Shown: positions 1-12,379, numbered from the stretch's first letter. The stretch: DNA of 64,000 nucleotides from Terebella lapidaria (GCA_949152475.1 OX424570.1:9908181-9972180), one strand, 5' to 3'. The notes: generated from the letters alone by a model not told the origin. A program made the numbers and translations.

Positions 1-1290
1 TTATGTGTGATATGTGGGTTGCCTCTCCTGGGTAGCTGTCATCCTCTGAAAGAGTATCAAAATGTTATGTGTTGATTTAGACTCGTCATCTGTGAGAACA
101 ACAAACCATGTTCGTAGGGATTCCCTTGTCAGCTCTCTACAGGATACAAATCTATTGGGCTAAGATCACGACAACCACCGAAAATAATAATGCCAGTTGC
201 CTAGTGTTAATGCAGAAGTCTGTCATTCACTTTGAATGGGCTGATATAACACGGAGGGTCAGTTACGTTGCAAACAAAGTCACAAAGGGGAAAAGGAGTA
301 CAATGCATTTATGTTTCTGTAAATCATGATATTCTATACATGTAAACATTTTACTTCATAATTTTCCTTCATAATCAGAGAGAAGTGGAGTGGACGAACT
401 ACAGTGGATTGGAATATATTGCTAGAAAACTTTTAGATCTGGTATGCACAAGCTGTTATGATCTCGGCCAGAGCATGTCAATGGAGTTTTGGTCTCTCTG
501 GAAAAAAAGGAAAGTACAAAATTGTATATTATCCGTCACATTTATTTCAGTGTTCTATGAAGCCAGCGCACTGACAGTGTTAGTTGTCATGAGGTGGGGA
601 AGGATAGTTGGTACGGTAGGCTCGGTAAAAACCATCGATGAGGAGGAGTGTTTATTTTTAGTTGATTGGGTTTTTAGGGCAGGGCATTGGTAATGTCATG
701 GTTACATAACTGCGCATCACTAGTGTTATTATCTGTTTTGGATAACACATTTAAAAAAAAAAAAAATTGGAAGAAATATTTTTTTTCCAAATGATCCAAC
801 AGCAGTTTGATAGAGGGATTGCTTGTGAGTCCACTGTATGCTATCGATGGTGTCTATCCAACTGCAGTAGCGGATTTCGTGGGGGGAAGCGGTGGCCTAC
901 GTCCCCTATCCCCCGCCCCCCCCCCCCCCCAACATGGCTCAATTTCGGCGTCCAACACCTCCGGAAACCCACCCAGGGATCATATGAAATTCTACAAATT
1001 CCATTTTTTCCCCGGGGGGGGGGGGGGGGCCTTAAGGCCCTCGAAATTCCCAGACTGCAATGTCCATAAATTTCAAAATTTTCAAACTGCATAAATACAA
1101 TTGTAAACTGCATCTCAGAAATCATCTAAAATACTATCAAATCCCCGAATTCCTCTTGGGGTTCTTATTATGGAGGATTGTGAACCCTCAGAGTGAGAGG
1201 AGTTATGCTCCCTCCTCTCAGTCCCCTTGCTCCTCCCCTTCCAGTCAAGAATTGATATTTCTATATCACAGAAAAGTCATATACTTATTG
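1..1290. other. No recognisable gene; low-complexity stretch
   Basis: I see no convincing exon here. Open frames of about 70-100 codons (for example 385-693 plus) have no recognisable domain, signal peptide or splice context. From about 893 to 1034 there is a run of about 15 C (near 918-930) followed about 90 bases later by a run of about 15 G (near 1014-1029). It looks like part of a dispersed repeat with unstable homopolymer tracts. Homopolymer lengths in an assembly are often wrong, so frames crossing them should not be trusted. Confidence 0.5.
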
Positions 1291-1385
1291 TACGTGTGAC
1301 ATCTGATATTTGACATCATAATGATATCATAAATATGATATCATACGTCTGACATCATAAAGATGTCATAAAAATATCATAAAAC
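1291..1385. repeat. GATATCAT-rich repeat (left block)
   Basis: Degenerate short repeats built on the palindrome ATGATATCAT and on TGACATCATAA are packed here. The same motif vocabulary recurs at 3610-3775. The two blocks flank the DUF4806-like remnant, so they may be ends of one composite element, but I cannot define terminal repeats or a target-site duplication. Confidence 0.5.
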
Positions 1386-1765
1386 CGCATGCCACTGAAG
1401 GTGGCGCCTCAGTAGATCTCGCGCACGGCTTGGAAACAACATCAGCAGAACAGTGAAAAATCGAAGACAAGAAGCAGACATTGTAAGGTTGTTCAGCATC
1501 AGAACGAGAGTAATTTGGGACTACTAAGTTCACATGATGTTTGCAGATATGAAAATAGAAGCTGTAATGTGGTTTATCTTCGGTGCAAAACACAGTTGAG
1601 CGATAATAGATCTAGCTAGGGTAGGTGAAGTAACTTCCCAGTGGGTGATTACCCGACCTCACTGGGTCGGCAGTAGACACCCTCACGGTGATGTCACTTT
1701 ACCTATAGCTAAGGGAACAATAAGTCAACACTGAGAGCGAATGAAACATACGTTATTTTTGGACG

Positions 1766-2560
1766 GTCCGATAACCTATTGGCATGGTAACTTAGGGCAG
1801 CCAGAGCAATGTTATTGGCATGGTGTTGCGTCCGTCGTCGGCGTCGTCCATTCAGATTTTTATCTTTAAAGTTTACAATTGGATCTTTCTGAAATTTTGC
1901 ACAAAAATAGATCTATCTAAAAGTATTTCAAGTACTTTTACTACCTAAAAGTATTGTATTTTAATTTTTTAGTTTTGCATTTTTTTCAAAATGGAGGACA
2001 TTTTCGATGTGAAACAGCCAATTTCTGATTTGGCGGCCATTTTTGTTTCAAACGATTCCCCTCATATACCTCTGTCACGGCTCTGTGATGTGTATAAGTT
2101 TCGTTGGCCTTGAATCCACAATCTGCATGTGGCGGCCATTTTGATTTTTTGACGGGTCCTAAATGGCACTTTCCCATGTTAAATTCTCCTATGCTTTAAA
2201 ATGGGACACATTATTCCTAGTATCTCACTTAATTTTGAGATTAGAGATCAGGAGTATATTGTGAACATATAGGAAATTATATATGCTGAATATTCTCATG
2301 ACTTTGAAATTTGAACTGTAGGAAATGGTATATGCTGAATATTTTCATGACATTGAACTTGACCTTCGACCTCATTTTCAAGGTCAAAGCACAAAATGGC
2401 TAATATCTACTTTATCGACTTTACAGCTTGGGAATAAATTGTGGACATATAGGAAATGATATGTGCTGAATATTCTCATCCTCTTGAGTTTGACAAAGAT
2501 GCGAAGATGATGATCGGTAATCATACATCCATCGTTCAAATTGAAACTCAACCCATGAAT
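1766..2560 (-). mobile_element. Non-autonomous repeat element with gaccttga-type tandem core
   Basis: This reads as the reverse complement of the element at 42040-43130. It begins with the end motif ggtccgataacctattggc and a gcgtccgtcgtcgg stretch. From about 2221 to 2500 it carries diverged units with 'tgacctcattttcaaggtcaaagcacaaaatggctaatat' character and 'atataggaaatgatatgtgctgaatattctcat'. Shared end plus internal tandem units suggest a non-coding transposon. I see no coding capacity and no clear target-site duplication. Confidence 0.5.
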
Positions 2561-2614
2561 ATCTTTTATTATTAGTCATGCATTGAATGCAATGAATTTT
2601 ATTCACTGCCAGGT

Positions 2615-3541
2615 TTGCTTCAAAGAGTTGTAACCTCTCAGGAGGAAATGAAGGAGGACTTGAAGTTCCCGGGAACTGTAGTGGCCAAACTTCAGTCCAA
2701 CATCATGCAGACGGTGCCAGGTGATGATGTCGAGGATATATTTACCGTTCCGCAGTTCAGCTCTGTGGAGGAGTTCGAGGAATTCTGCGTCAAGCTGGAC
2801 GACACGCAATGCAGGAGGAATGTGGTGAATAATGTGTGCTTCCATGCAAATATGTACCAGAAATATATGTGCAGAGTTGTCTAATTGTTTAAACTGATGC
2901 TTATAATGATATTTTTTCCTTCAAGTGTCAAAGGTTTAACGAACAAGTACGGCCAAAAGGATGTGGGCGACTGCGTACGGGTCATCTTGAAAAATACCAT
3001 GACTGACAGCCTGCGTATGGGTCATCTTGAAAAATACCATGACTGACAGCCTCATGCTGCAGTATAATCGTACTGGTGTGGGGAAAAAAAACTTTCCCTG
3101 CTTTGGTGGAAAAGTGCATTTACGGTAAGTGGCAGTCTTATATATAATTCACATATGCTGATACAGCGTCCTAAATATACCAGTGTGACTATTGGCTTTG
3201 TAATATACTAGTATAATAAATGTTCTACAATATATTTTTCAGTTGTCGTGAGGTCCTTCCACAAAGACGTCAACATCACTATGAAGAAAAGAAAGGCATC
3301 CATCAGCACCGCAGCTACAGTTCTAACTGTTAAGGAGTTAGAACTTTATCTGTCGAACACCTCCAGGCTTGAATATGAAGCCAATATAAAAACCGCAACC
3401 ATGATTGTTAAAGAATCATGGCGACATCTGGATCATGTTCAAGAGTGTCACTCTTGGATTTGGACTGAAGAAACAGTGATCATTACAATGTTCCTTGCGG
3501 TTACTACATTGTATTATCCAATGGACTTGTATTTGTTTTGA
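2615..3541 (+). pseudogene. DUF4806-like gene remnant
   Basis: Three plus-strand coding blocks read like a DUF4806-type domain, a family of unknown function common in invertebrates and often in multicopy or mobile sequences. Block 1 (2615-2840) has the FPGTVVAKLQ and FSSVEEFEEFCVKL segments. Block 2 starts at about 2926 after a cttcaag acceptor and has GQKDVGDCVRVILKNTMTDS, then YNRTGVGKKNF, ending at a gtaagt donor at 3125. Block 3 (3243-3541) begins after a ttttttcag acceptor and has VVRSFHKDVNITMKKRK. A poly(A) signal lies at 3569-3574. Block 2 contains a 40-bp tandem duplication (2971-3010 and 3011-3050) that shifts the frame, and the splice phase between blocks 1 and 2 does not fit cleanly. 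It is therefore probably dead. Family assignment is from remembered motif pattern only. Confidence 0.5.
2971..3050 (+). repeat. 40-bp tandem duplication inside the DUF4806-like exon
   Basis: The 40-base unit starting ctgcgtacgggtcatcttga occurs twice in a row with a single c/t difference. Forty is not a multiple of three, so the second copy breaks the reading frame. The near identity shows it is recent. Confidence 0.85.
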
Positions 3542-3609
3542 GTTGTCCTGTATTCATTGATTTGCACAATAAAAGTTAATAAAATGCAAATGTTTGAGGA
3601 AAACCTAAA

Positions 3610-3775
3610 TTATATGATATCATATATATCACACACACACATCATAATTTTGACATCAAACTTATGATATCATTCTGACACAATTACCTTGCCTCATTTT
3701 GATATCATAATGATGTCATGTTGTGATATCTTTATGATATTTTTTATGATGCCTTTATGACATCATAGTGATATC
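3610..3775. repeat. GATATCAT-rich repeat (right block)
   Basis: Dense ATGATATCAT, TGACATCA and TATGATATT motifs plus a short (CA)n run, matching the vocabulary of 1291-1385. From here to about 4220 I see no gene; an AATAAA lies on the plus strand near 3953 without a recognisable coding exon before it. Confidence 0.5.
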
Positions 3776-4220
3776 AAATTCTTTACTGGGCTGGCTCCTC
3801 CCCTGCACTGAAGTTTCAAACTTGGATGAAACACTTAATGTTTGGAAGCAGCATCAAAACCAACCAGAAAAGTAAAATTTTTCGAGTCGAAGTGTGTCGG
3901 CACAGTGTGTGAGGTATTCATTTAGTTACGTTGTATAATATTTTGAGCTTCCAATAAACGGGGTATAGTTTCATGATGATACTCACGGCCAGAGCATTTC
4001 CCTTACGGGTTATTGGTTCTCAGCAAGTGGCGATTAAACACATTGCTATTTCAACCCATCTTACTTTTCAGTTTTCACTGGATATTTTTATAGCAACTTC
4101 ATAGCACAATATCACAATTCCACCATCCTACCTATTTTTAAAGCTAACAAATAGAATAGTACAAAATACCTTCTATTTGTTTGAAACGACAATGTTAAGA
4201 AACATTCTTGACATTAAGAC

Positions 4221-6619
4221 TCAGAACAAATATGTTACAATATGGGCATACGTACGATATTGACACAGTAAATAACGCAATCTCTGGGTTGAAGTAGCAC
4301 TGATCCACTTGAATCCATTGTTGGTATCTAGACTGATCAACATGTGACTACTGTGCTCATGGGACTCGGCATCAGATGTCCACATCCCCGGATCCCAAGC
4401 AAAGTGGCTCACTGGTGAACCTGTGTAATGTGAGGAAGTTCTACTGAGTGTCCAACATAGTATAATACTAGTGCAACAACTGTCTTTCTGTTTGTATCAA
4501 CACTATTCTCTTCAACAGATAGCAGTCAAGTAAATAATAATTGAGAGGGATCTAACAATCCCGCCCTGTGTGCATACCACTGACTTTCAGTGTCATGAAA
4601 TATGATGAAAAAGCACATACCATTTCCCCAAAGCCATGGGTACCTGAGAATCCCAATCCACGTCCTGCGGTTGTATCTTGTTATGACTCCTCTCCTAAAA
4701 GTTATATTGTTGATGTGTGTATAAGCCAGATCTCCACCGAGCTGAGTGCGGCAGAAAGTTTGAGCGTCATACCAGTCACCTCTCCCAGGTTTGTGGGTAT
4801 TGGCGTAATGACACATATCAGAGAAGATAAATCCAGTTTAATTGCCGACGTTGCAATTATTGTCTGTAGAGGGATTCCGAAGTAAAAAAAGCGGGCAAGT
4901 ATCATGGCACAATAAATACTTCTCAAAACTCAAACATGACACTCCTTACCTGGTTGTAAATATTGACAAAGCGCAGAGATATTGCCTCTTATTTCATCAC
5001 AGTTGTCCGCGTAAATATTTCCATCTACATTCATGCAACCACAAAATTCTCCATCGTCAGGGCCTGTTACCACTTCACGACCTGTTAGGGAGACAACTTG
5101 TGGTTTTGTGCTGCTATGTGTTCTCGTGTTCAATGTTTGAATATATATATAAACCATGCGAGTGTGTTTTCCGCAAAAAGATATCGGTCGAGTTTGGTCT
5201 GGCGGATGAATTCAGGATGCACGAGTCCGAAGGACGAGTGTATTCTGTGTTCATTCGCCAGACCAAACGAGACCGATATCTTTTTGTGGAAAACACACGA
5301 GCGTGGTTTTTATTTTATCACACACAACTGTTCAGACATAATGCTAGATATTGTCGTAGATAATACGAAAATTTTGAATGATCAATAATATAATAATATT
5401 ACTTTTATAACATTCATGAATATGCCTGCTGTGATGTCCAGAAAATCTCCAGTCGGCTTGGTGACTTTCGGTTGCTAAGATCGTTTTCATATATTTGACT
5501 TCACATTGTTCTTTTACGTAATAACAATCTTCACGTAATCCGCCTTAAAAAGTAGTTTCGGCCGGATGTGGCTCAGCGAGTGATACATAATGATTTGAAG
5601 TAGGGTGATACAGAAAAGGTTATCACACCTTTCGGGGTCATGTAGCATTGTAGTTTATAGTGTGTGATAAGTGGTTAAAACCTACCAGACAGGGATGCTA
5701 GATTAATTAGTCTCCATGTTCCATCCTCATTCCTTCTGCCACCGACCCACACCCCGTGTGTATATGGATCAACATCTAACACAGGGACAGACTCCAACAC
5801 AGCCTCCACCTGAGACTGTACAGCCGGGTCTGTGATTGACGCAAGGGCGGCATTCTCTCCTATACAGGCATCTCTACTCTGATCCCAGGGGATACCATCA
5901 GTCTGATTGGTGCCGTAGACAACCAGACAGAACCCAGTAGAATTACACCATCTGTTAGCTGTGTACAACGCCTTCATTCCAGTAAAGTGAAGAGCTGCTG
6001 AAAGTCATGAGTCGTTTTGAACAATGAGGTGGATGTCTCTAATCATGAACTTAATGGAGAGCAATTTTTGGATTCACGACAATCAACGTGAACTTCTTCT
6101 TGAGTTTAAATGTTCAGCATGATGTACATATTCGAATGTTAGGATGTGTCGTGATTGACCAGCGTGGTTTTCATCAATGATCATTTAAGGTAACCGGAAA
6201 CTCTCAGCCCGTCCGTCCCGATGAAAGATTCGTTTTTTGATTTTCTTCAATGCTCAAGATACATGATACATTGATTATCATCTATGCTCAAGATACATAC
6301 ACTATATACCTCCCTAGACCAAATGAATTTACGAATAATTCCCAGGCATGATTGAAGCATTCCCCGGCACCCCAGACCCAATACCTCGGACCCCATTTTC
6401 TCTATTTCGCAGATCTACCCCTGTAATTATGCTAAGCATTGATGTTTTTTTTCAGAAAATCTCACAGGACAATTGGAGATGGCAACGATATAACTCTAGT
6501 ACAATAGGCTACATGAGCACTATGATGACATAATAGAGTAGACAGTTCACATTGGAAAAAAATTTACCGAGGTACTCACCGAGAATAGATTGATAGATGA
6601 CTACATTCTTCAATTCCAT
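4221..6619 (-). CDS. Secreted protein with two C-type lectin-like domains; in-frame stop in second domain
   Basis: Minus-strand model of five exons, all introns in phase 1: 6619-6580 (start MELKNVVIYQSIL), 5997-5686, 5081-4950, 4863-4621, and 4420 to the stop at 4221. Exons 2-3 form the first C-type lectin-like fold: GFCLVVYG, WDQSRDACIGENAALASI, VWVGGRR, then FCGCMNVDGNIY and ALCQY. Exons 4-5 form the second: NNCNVGN, CHYANTHKPGRGDWYDAQTF, WIGILRYPW, then GFKWISAT and YLLCQY. No EPN or QPD sugar-binding motif is visible, so carbohydrate binding is doubtful. The N-terminus (VVIYQSILAALHF) could be a signal peptide. Exon 4 carries an in-frame TAA at 4838-4840, eight residues after domain 1; as read, the product is a one-domain protein of about 169 residues and domain 2 is a relic. 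Alternatives are a polymorphic null allele or a base error. Confidence 0.65.
5151..5309. mobile_element. Near-perfect palindromic foldback element (MITE-like)
   Basis: About 159 bp folds into one long hairpin: the left arm from aaaccatgcgagtgtgtttt pairs with the right arm ending gcgtggttt, with only a few mismatches and almost no loop (centre near 5230). It sits between AT runs in an intron of the two-lectin-domain gene. No coding content; typical of a small foldback transposon or MITE. The plus-strand open frame of 173 codons crossing it is a by-product of the palindrome. Confidence 0.75.
5563..5645 (+). repeat. tRNA-like SINE relic (weak)
   Basis: The stretch beginning ggccggatgtggctcagcga resembles the 5' part of a tRNA-derived SINE, with an A-box-like tggctcagcgag. 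A B-box is not clear, and the 3' half is too diverged to assign. It lies in an intron of the lectin-domain gene. Confidence 0.3.
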
Positions 6620-7535
6620 TGTTCAAACACATCAACATACGTCACTGGCTACAAATGTTTGCAATGTTGTGGATACTTCACTCCATATTATATACACTTC
6701 ATCTAATATACAGACCTCTAAGAATATATGTTGAATACCTTGACGGTGGCCCTATTTATTTTTAAACTAACTCAAAAGTATTCTCTGTCTGATGCTGGTG
6801 ATATGTGGTGGTATGAGCGCTGGTGCAGTAAGTACATCAGTGATAAAATGCTGAACAATTTTTAACCTGTTACCTAAACATGTTCTGAATAAAAACATGA
6901 CTAATGTTGACATAGTACATATAAATCACGACAGAATGGCAGGCGTCATAATGCATTGCTGTAATTTATTTCAACATAAACCAGACAGTGTAATTGTTTC
7001 CAAATAGTTAAAATGTATACATTGTTAAAATGTCCAGATGAGACGTATATTGTCATGAAATGCCACGAAATCACAGGTCGATCTAAGAAGAGTATCAGCA
7101 ATATTATTGGGAATAACACAAAAAAGCTGTATATTCAAAAGCAAGTAACTATGACCAAAGAGCAAGAAATATACAACATTATGAAGTTTTTATCATCCGT
7201 CCTGTGGTAGCATTGATGTAGGCAAGCCCGACATATTATTGGTTAACATTTCACATTAACTACATGTATGATTCAATCATTTCAGGCACAAAAATAAAAT
7301 CATAGATCGACTCACTTAGGAAACTCTTGCTGTATGACATTCTCGAAAGTATATAACAATAGTTGTTCAGAAATATATGTGTGAAAATTCCAGTGATACA
7401 TATCTTCATGAACACATCAAAAGTAACAAAATTCAATGAATAAGCATTGTTGTTATGATAAGGGCATTGTCCCAAATTCAGCCATCGTACAGCAACATAA
7501 TGTCATCTGGAATATTCTATATCTAGAGTCGTCAA

Positions 7536-10500
7536 TTACTCAGATGTTGTACCCTTCGTCTCCTCGGCAGATTTAGTGGTGATGTACTCGCTGTCAGGTT
7601 CGTTCTGTGCTATCCGTCTCAGCCGGCCATTGACGTACTCCGAGTCCCTCTGTGCAAATCTTTGCACGTCAGTGATCAAGTATATATCCCGTATCATGCT
7701 GGATGCATGACGCATTGAAGTCTCCCCACGCTTATCACCCCCATCGTGTGTGATATATTCATCAGGCTTCTCTGCTATCGGCGCTGTGATTTCTATCCTG
7801 GGCACGGCTGCCCGTCTAGCCCTGCGGATGCATGCTCTAGGGGTGGATGGTGATGATTGAAGTAGTGGGGACGTTTTCCCAGGTCGCGTAGCATGGCTGG
7901 TAGTGTGCTGGTTGGCATGTATGTTGTAACGTGATACTTTCGGGCTACTCGATCCCTTCGGCGTCTAGTAATAGATGGTTATCATATGAATATATTTACA
8001 TACATTCTGATGGAAATTGACAAGCTGTTATCTGATTTTGAGAGGTTTTGAATTGATTCGTCTTTCAAATAGGGTAAGGCAAACGAGAATCACAAAGTGA
8101 AGGTCTCGGAGGTTCGTGCAGACCTTTTTATATCAGTATGCGAATATATTTTATTTCATATTATTTGCACTGATGTCAAGCATATATATATATTTACAAT
8201 TAGTTCAAGCACATGCCTAGTGCACACTCACTAGGTATCCAGCCTGGTCGTTCAAGGCCACAGCGATCTGCTCTGGGGAGACCTCCATGGAGGCCATGAT
8301 CTCCAGATATATTGTGTCATCTCTGTCCTGAGTCCCATTCTGTTGTGTATTGGGCAGCGTGTCACGTGGTAATGATGGCAACGGTGGCTGTGTCTCTTCT
8401 GGGCAACTCTTTTTGAATTTTGGGCCACATTTCTCGGGGAGCTTGCAGACTTTTGGTTCCATTTCGTAGATGGATACATTTTCTGTCCGTTCTCGAAATT
8501 TCCGTCGTTTTCTACTTGAATTTTGAAGAGAACAAATGTATCCCTTGACCCAATGATTATAATTGTATGATAGTTGTGTACCATTTACGTGAGATGAATA
8601 CAAATGCTACTCACGTGATTACACAGACCACAATATTCACAACGCCTATGAGGAACACGATAGTACCGACTGTTGCCAAAGCAACCACCAGCGAGTTTCC
8701 ACCTGCACGTGGTAGTATCAAATACACTAGATGCGATGATACCAGAGAAAAAATGTTCACTGCACAAGGGACTAGCTTCTGATGTGCATAGACAAGGCTG
8801 TTTTACTTTAATAATATATCATAAAAAGTCACTGGTTATTCATTGGTAGTGTCCACGGTTAGTAGTGGTACTACCCATTTTCACTAGGCCTTTTCTTCGA
8901 GTCAGGTGGGGCAGGCGTTCTTGACATGCCTTAACAAATTGAGGGTTAGAAAATATCATATATATGTTCACAACCATAAAACAGATTCGAAAATCACAAA
9001 ATGCTAACAAAAACTTACCAGTGTATAATACCAATTTTTCTTGAGTAGTCGTGCTGCTATATTGGCTTTTCTGGCTATCTGGCATCGGTGTCAGCAGGTC
9101 TGCGTTTAGGTCACAGGAATTGAAATATACTTTTGTATACTGTCATATTTACTGTGATGTTTACTGTAATGTTCAGTTCAAATTCCACCTCAGATTCAAT
9201 CAGTAATCACTGGATCACCTCCTCACCTGACACTTCTTGAGACCACTCAACCATACTTTGAGAGGCGAGCTTCTGACTAGCTCCTTGTTCCAAGGCCGAA
9301 CAGGCATACTTCGCACTACAGTCCTCTTTGTACACTGGGGACACCTTTAGCTCCGAACCCTGTACTGTGTGACGCTCTACCTTGATATCTGTCAGGTTAA
9401 CGCCCGATCTGTTTTGATTGTCAGATAAAGATTATTGATAGTGGATATTATGATGAATAATTCCATGCAGTGATGGCTAGTAGGCTCGTGGGGGTACTTG
9501 TTTGATGGTGTTTTGTTCACAGTTTACCCCATATACTAAGATGATGACCACCAGAGCATGATACTTGTAATAATGTAGCAGTTGTAGCACTGTCAGGTTC
9601 GAAGAGTAATTTTCGAGAAACTACAAGATTGTTGTGAGCTTTCGTTTGCACCAATGTTTACATTGATAATGTCTTTGGATTTGCGCCTGAAAAGGCCTTT
9701 ATAAATCATTTGTGTTTTGCCACAGAATGCGTATTGAAGTTGTGAAGTTTACCTGAACCAGGAGTACTGAATTGGCAGCCTATCCTGGGCCGGAAGAGAT
9801 GTAGAATTGGAACGACAGGTCAATCTTAGATTTTGGTGTGTGACTCCCAGGTCAAAAGTGATTTCAGGAGTCGTTGGTTGTTCTACAATACAGAATCCTC
9901 AGGTGTTCAAGACTATATCGAGACGAGTATATGTATTCTGATTGCTGATTGCTATAAAACTACATTTATCTCGCAGTATCATATATCAAGAGCACAAATC
10001 TGACATGAGAATTGCTTACATATGCCGCTTACAACATTATTATATTTTCCAGTTATGTTATTTGCTAAATGTATCATCATGTCACCATCTCACAGCTCTC
10101 CACTAACTATAGATGAAAAGCCGAATGGCGTCCGAAGTGCTGTTGCTAGATGAACCACATGTAAACACTCCTCTGGTCACGTCATCTGTCACGTGCTTCA
10201 ACGTCAATGTCGCCATTTTGGTTTGGGGATCAAAGGTGCAATTTTCCAAGCTGATACCATATTCGGTTGTCATCTTACAGTCCCCATGCCCTGTGGTGTC
10301 TACCATTGTGGCAAGAACATGTTGCTCTCCAGCAATCCCGAGACTTGCATTCTCAAGATCAAACACGTAAAATCGTAGAATGTCTGTGACGTCACTTTGA
10401 AGAGTCCACGTGAGTTGCACGAGAGTAGTGTTTGACACTCTATGCAATCGAACTGAACCTGCATGTGTGTTCAACAGTTGTGTGATCGGTATAATCTGAA

Positions 10501-10822
10501 GTTCTTCGAACATCATGATTTCAACATATTAAGTAATGAGACTCAATTTGAATCACACAATGATTAAACACAAATATTAATATTAAATGTTGATGTTATC
10601 ATTCTGGAATAGGAATATATTTTTAGACTGTATACTTGTAGCTGAGACTAGAGAAAAATTTGCAGTAATATTCGTTAAAACAATTATTCAAGCGAGGTTA
10701 GCTCATTCGATGTTGAAAGGTTTGAAATATACACCGTACGAATATATGAATGTTTGTACCATACCTATTAACAGTACCAACTCGCTCACAACCAGTAAAT
10801 CAAATAATGCCCTTTTATCCAT
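7536..10822 (-). CDS. Transmembrane receptor with two Ig-like domains and a tyrosine-rich cytoplasmic tail
   Basis: Eight minus-strand exons join with exact phase agreement: 10822-10765, 10458-10108, 9882-9753, 9408-9227, 9099-9019, 8702-8615, 8514-8232, 7964-7536; 533 residues. Residues 1-19 are a signal peptide (MDKRALFDLLVVSELVLLI). Residues 20-136 form a first Ig-like domain (VQLTWTL, ATLTLKHV, VFTCGS). Exons 3-4 split a second Ig domain (LRLTC, YSWF, CSAKYACSA). A Ser/Thr stalk follows, then a membrane helix at about 272-296 (VVALATVGTIVFLIGVV) and a basic stop-transfer TRKRRKFRER. The tail of about 235 residues carries SIYEM, TIYLEI (ITSM-like TxYxxI), DEYITH, DIYLIT, DSEYVNG (YxN, Grb2-SH2 type) and DSEYITT. 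Role as a phosphotyrosine-signalling surface receptor, perhaps immune or adhesive, is inferred; no ligand can be read from sequence. The exon 7 acceptor (ttcaag) is weak. An earlier in-frame Met at 10894 is possible. Confidence 0.75.
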
Positions 10823-12370
10823 GGTGCCCTGGCAGCCTGGTTGCTTCATGTGGAACATTGAAATATTCCAAGCATGGTGAATAGGACCATGCACATATAT
10901 GTATCCACTAATGTACCCATCGCTCTAACGACTTATATTAGAATTAAGCCTGAAACTGTTGTGCCCTGTATAGTCCTAAAGACATGAAACTTGCACTCCT
11001 TGTATACACACGAATCGCGCCTCAGGGCAGCCATCCATATATGTTGTGTTTGTCCAGTAATTATATGTCATTTCTTCTCCTACAACGCTGCAATATGTTA
11101 AACTGTTTACTGCGCTGTCACCAAGCTATTTTGTGTGACCTTGATGACACAACTGACTTATGAGGGAAGTAAATACCATGTATGTTTGTCTTGTGTTTTG
11201 TAAGCAATATAACTTGGCGAAATATGGACACAGTGATATTATACTTGTGATGCAGTTTATTTTTGGTACTCTTGTATATACATGCACATATTCATCATAT
11301 ACTGTCTCCTCCAAATATCCATCTATAATCACATATTTTATTCTCCATTGCTCTCGTCTCGTTTTCGCTCTGTTCAAGTACTCATTTTTCAAAACTAAAT
11401 TATCAGATGGATTAGTAAACTTAATTGCCAACTCATTTTCAATTACTCTGAAATCGAATGAATTTATCAATGATAATATGTAGTAATTGTTAATATTATG
11501 TTATACTGACACCAGCAACACAAGACTATCATAAACCACTGTAGCAATGTGACGTGTTTTAGCAAACAAGTAGTGGCACCACAGTTATAACACAAATGTG
11601 CTTATTCACTTAGACATGTAAGCTGATCGATGGCAGCCCAGTAATAGGGTGTATATCTTCATCGTGTGGTCGCCGAACTTTAGTTATTGGCGTAGCTTTC
11701 AAGCTAATGACCTTTTATGTCGGCGTCGGCCCCCGCTGTTGACACAAGTCATTTGTGAGCATATATAGATGCTTTCAAGAATTTATATGGACGTCATCAC
11801 AATCTGGTTGAGAAGTAGACATAATCTGGGATCAACTTGACCAGACTGATATGGCTGAACGGTGGCATACAGTTGACACGTTAACACAGACAAACACAGA
11901 CAACATGTTAACGTTAACACAGACAACATGTTTTTTCATATTGTATTGACACTGTGATTCGTACACAGAAAATCAATTCCAATCACTGATTAAAATTCCT
12001 GTTTTCAAATTAAAATTGTTAAGATTATTTCTTACCGGGTCTGTGTTGTATTCAGTATTCTGTCCAAAATATCTATACAGCAGAGCCTAACTATAAACAA
12101 AGTGTTAAGGTTAAGGTCAAGCTCTAGTGAGGAACCCACTCAGAGAGGTTAAAATGTGAAATTGATTTTTTAGAACTTCCAACTCATCATCATCATGTCA
12201 ATGTTTCTACTATACATCTGATGGAATTAGTATACAAGTGCCCAACGTCCTTGGAAAATAATTTAGAAATCCGAAACAAACCACCTGGAATAGAAATAAG
12301 TACCTGATTACAGGTCAAAAGGCTACTGCTTTCATTGTCAGACCTTTTGCCATTTCACCTACTGTCTGAC
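10823..12370. other. No convincing gene
   Basis: Upstream region of the Ig receptor. A 114-codon minus-strand frame at 11126-11470 includes a tyrosine-rich stretch (DGYLEETVYDEYVHVYTRV) that resembles a cytoplasmic tail, but there is no domain, signal peptide or splice context, and the opposite strand is also open across it. I leave it uncalled. Confidence 0.4.
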
Positions 12371-12379
12371 CTTGATGCC

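Noticed and set aside
767-1125. Pro- and Gly-rich frames on both strands near 0.8-1.1 kb
   Set aside because: They arise from poly-C and poly-G tracts and have no other coding evidence.
4842-5363. 173-codon plus-strand frame
   Set aside because: It runs through the palindromic element and antisense to lectin exons 3-4; no domain of its own.
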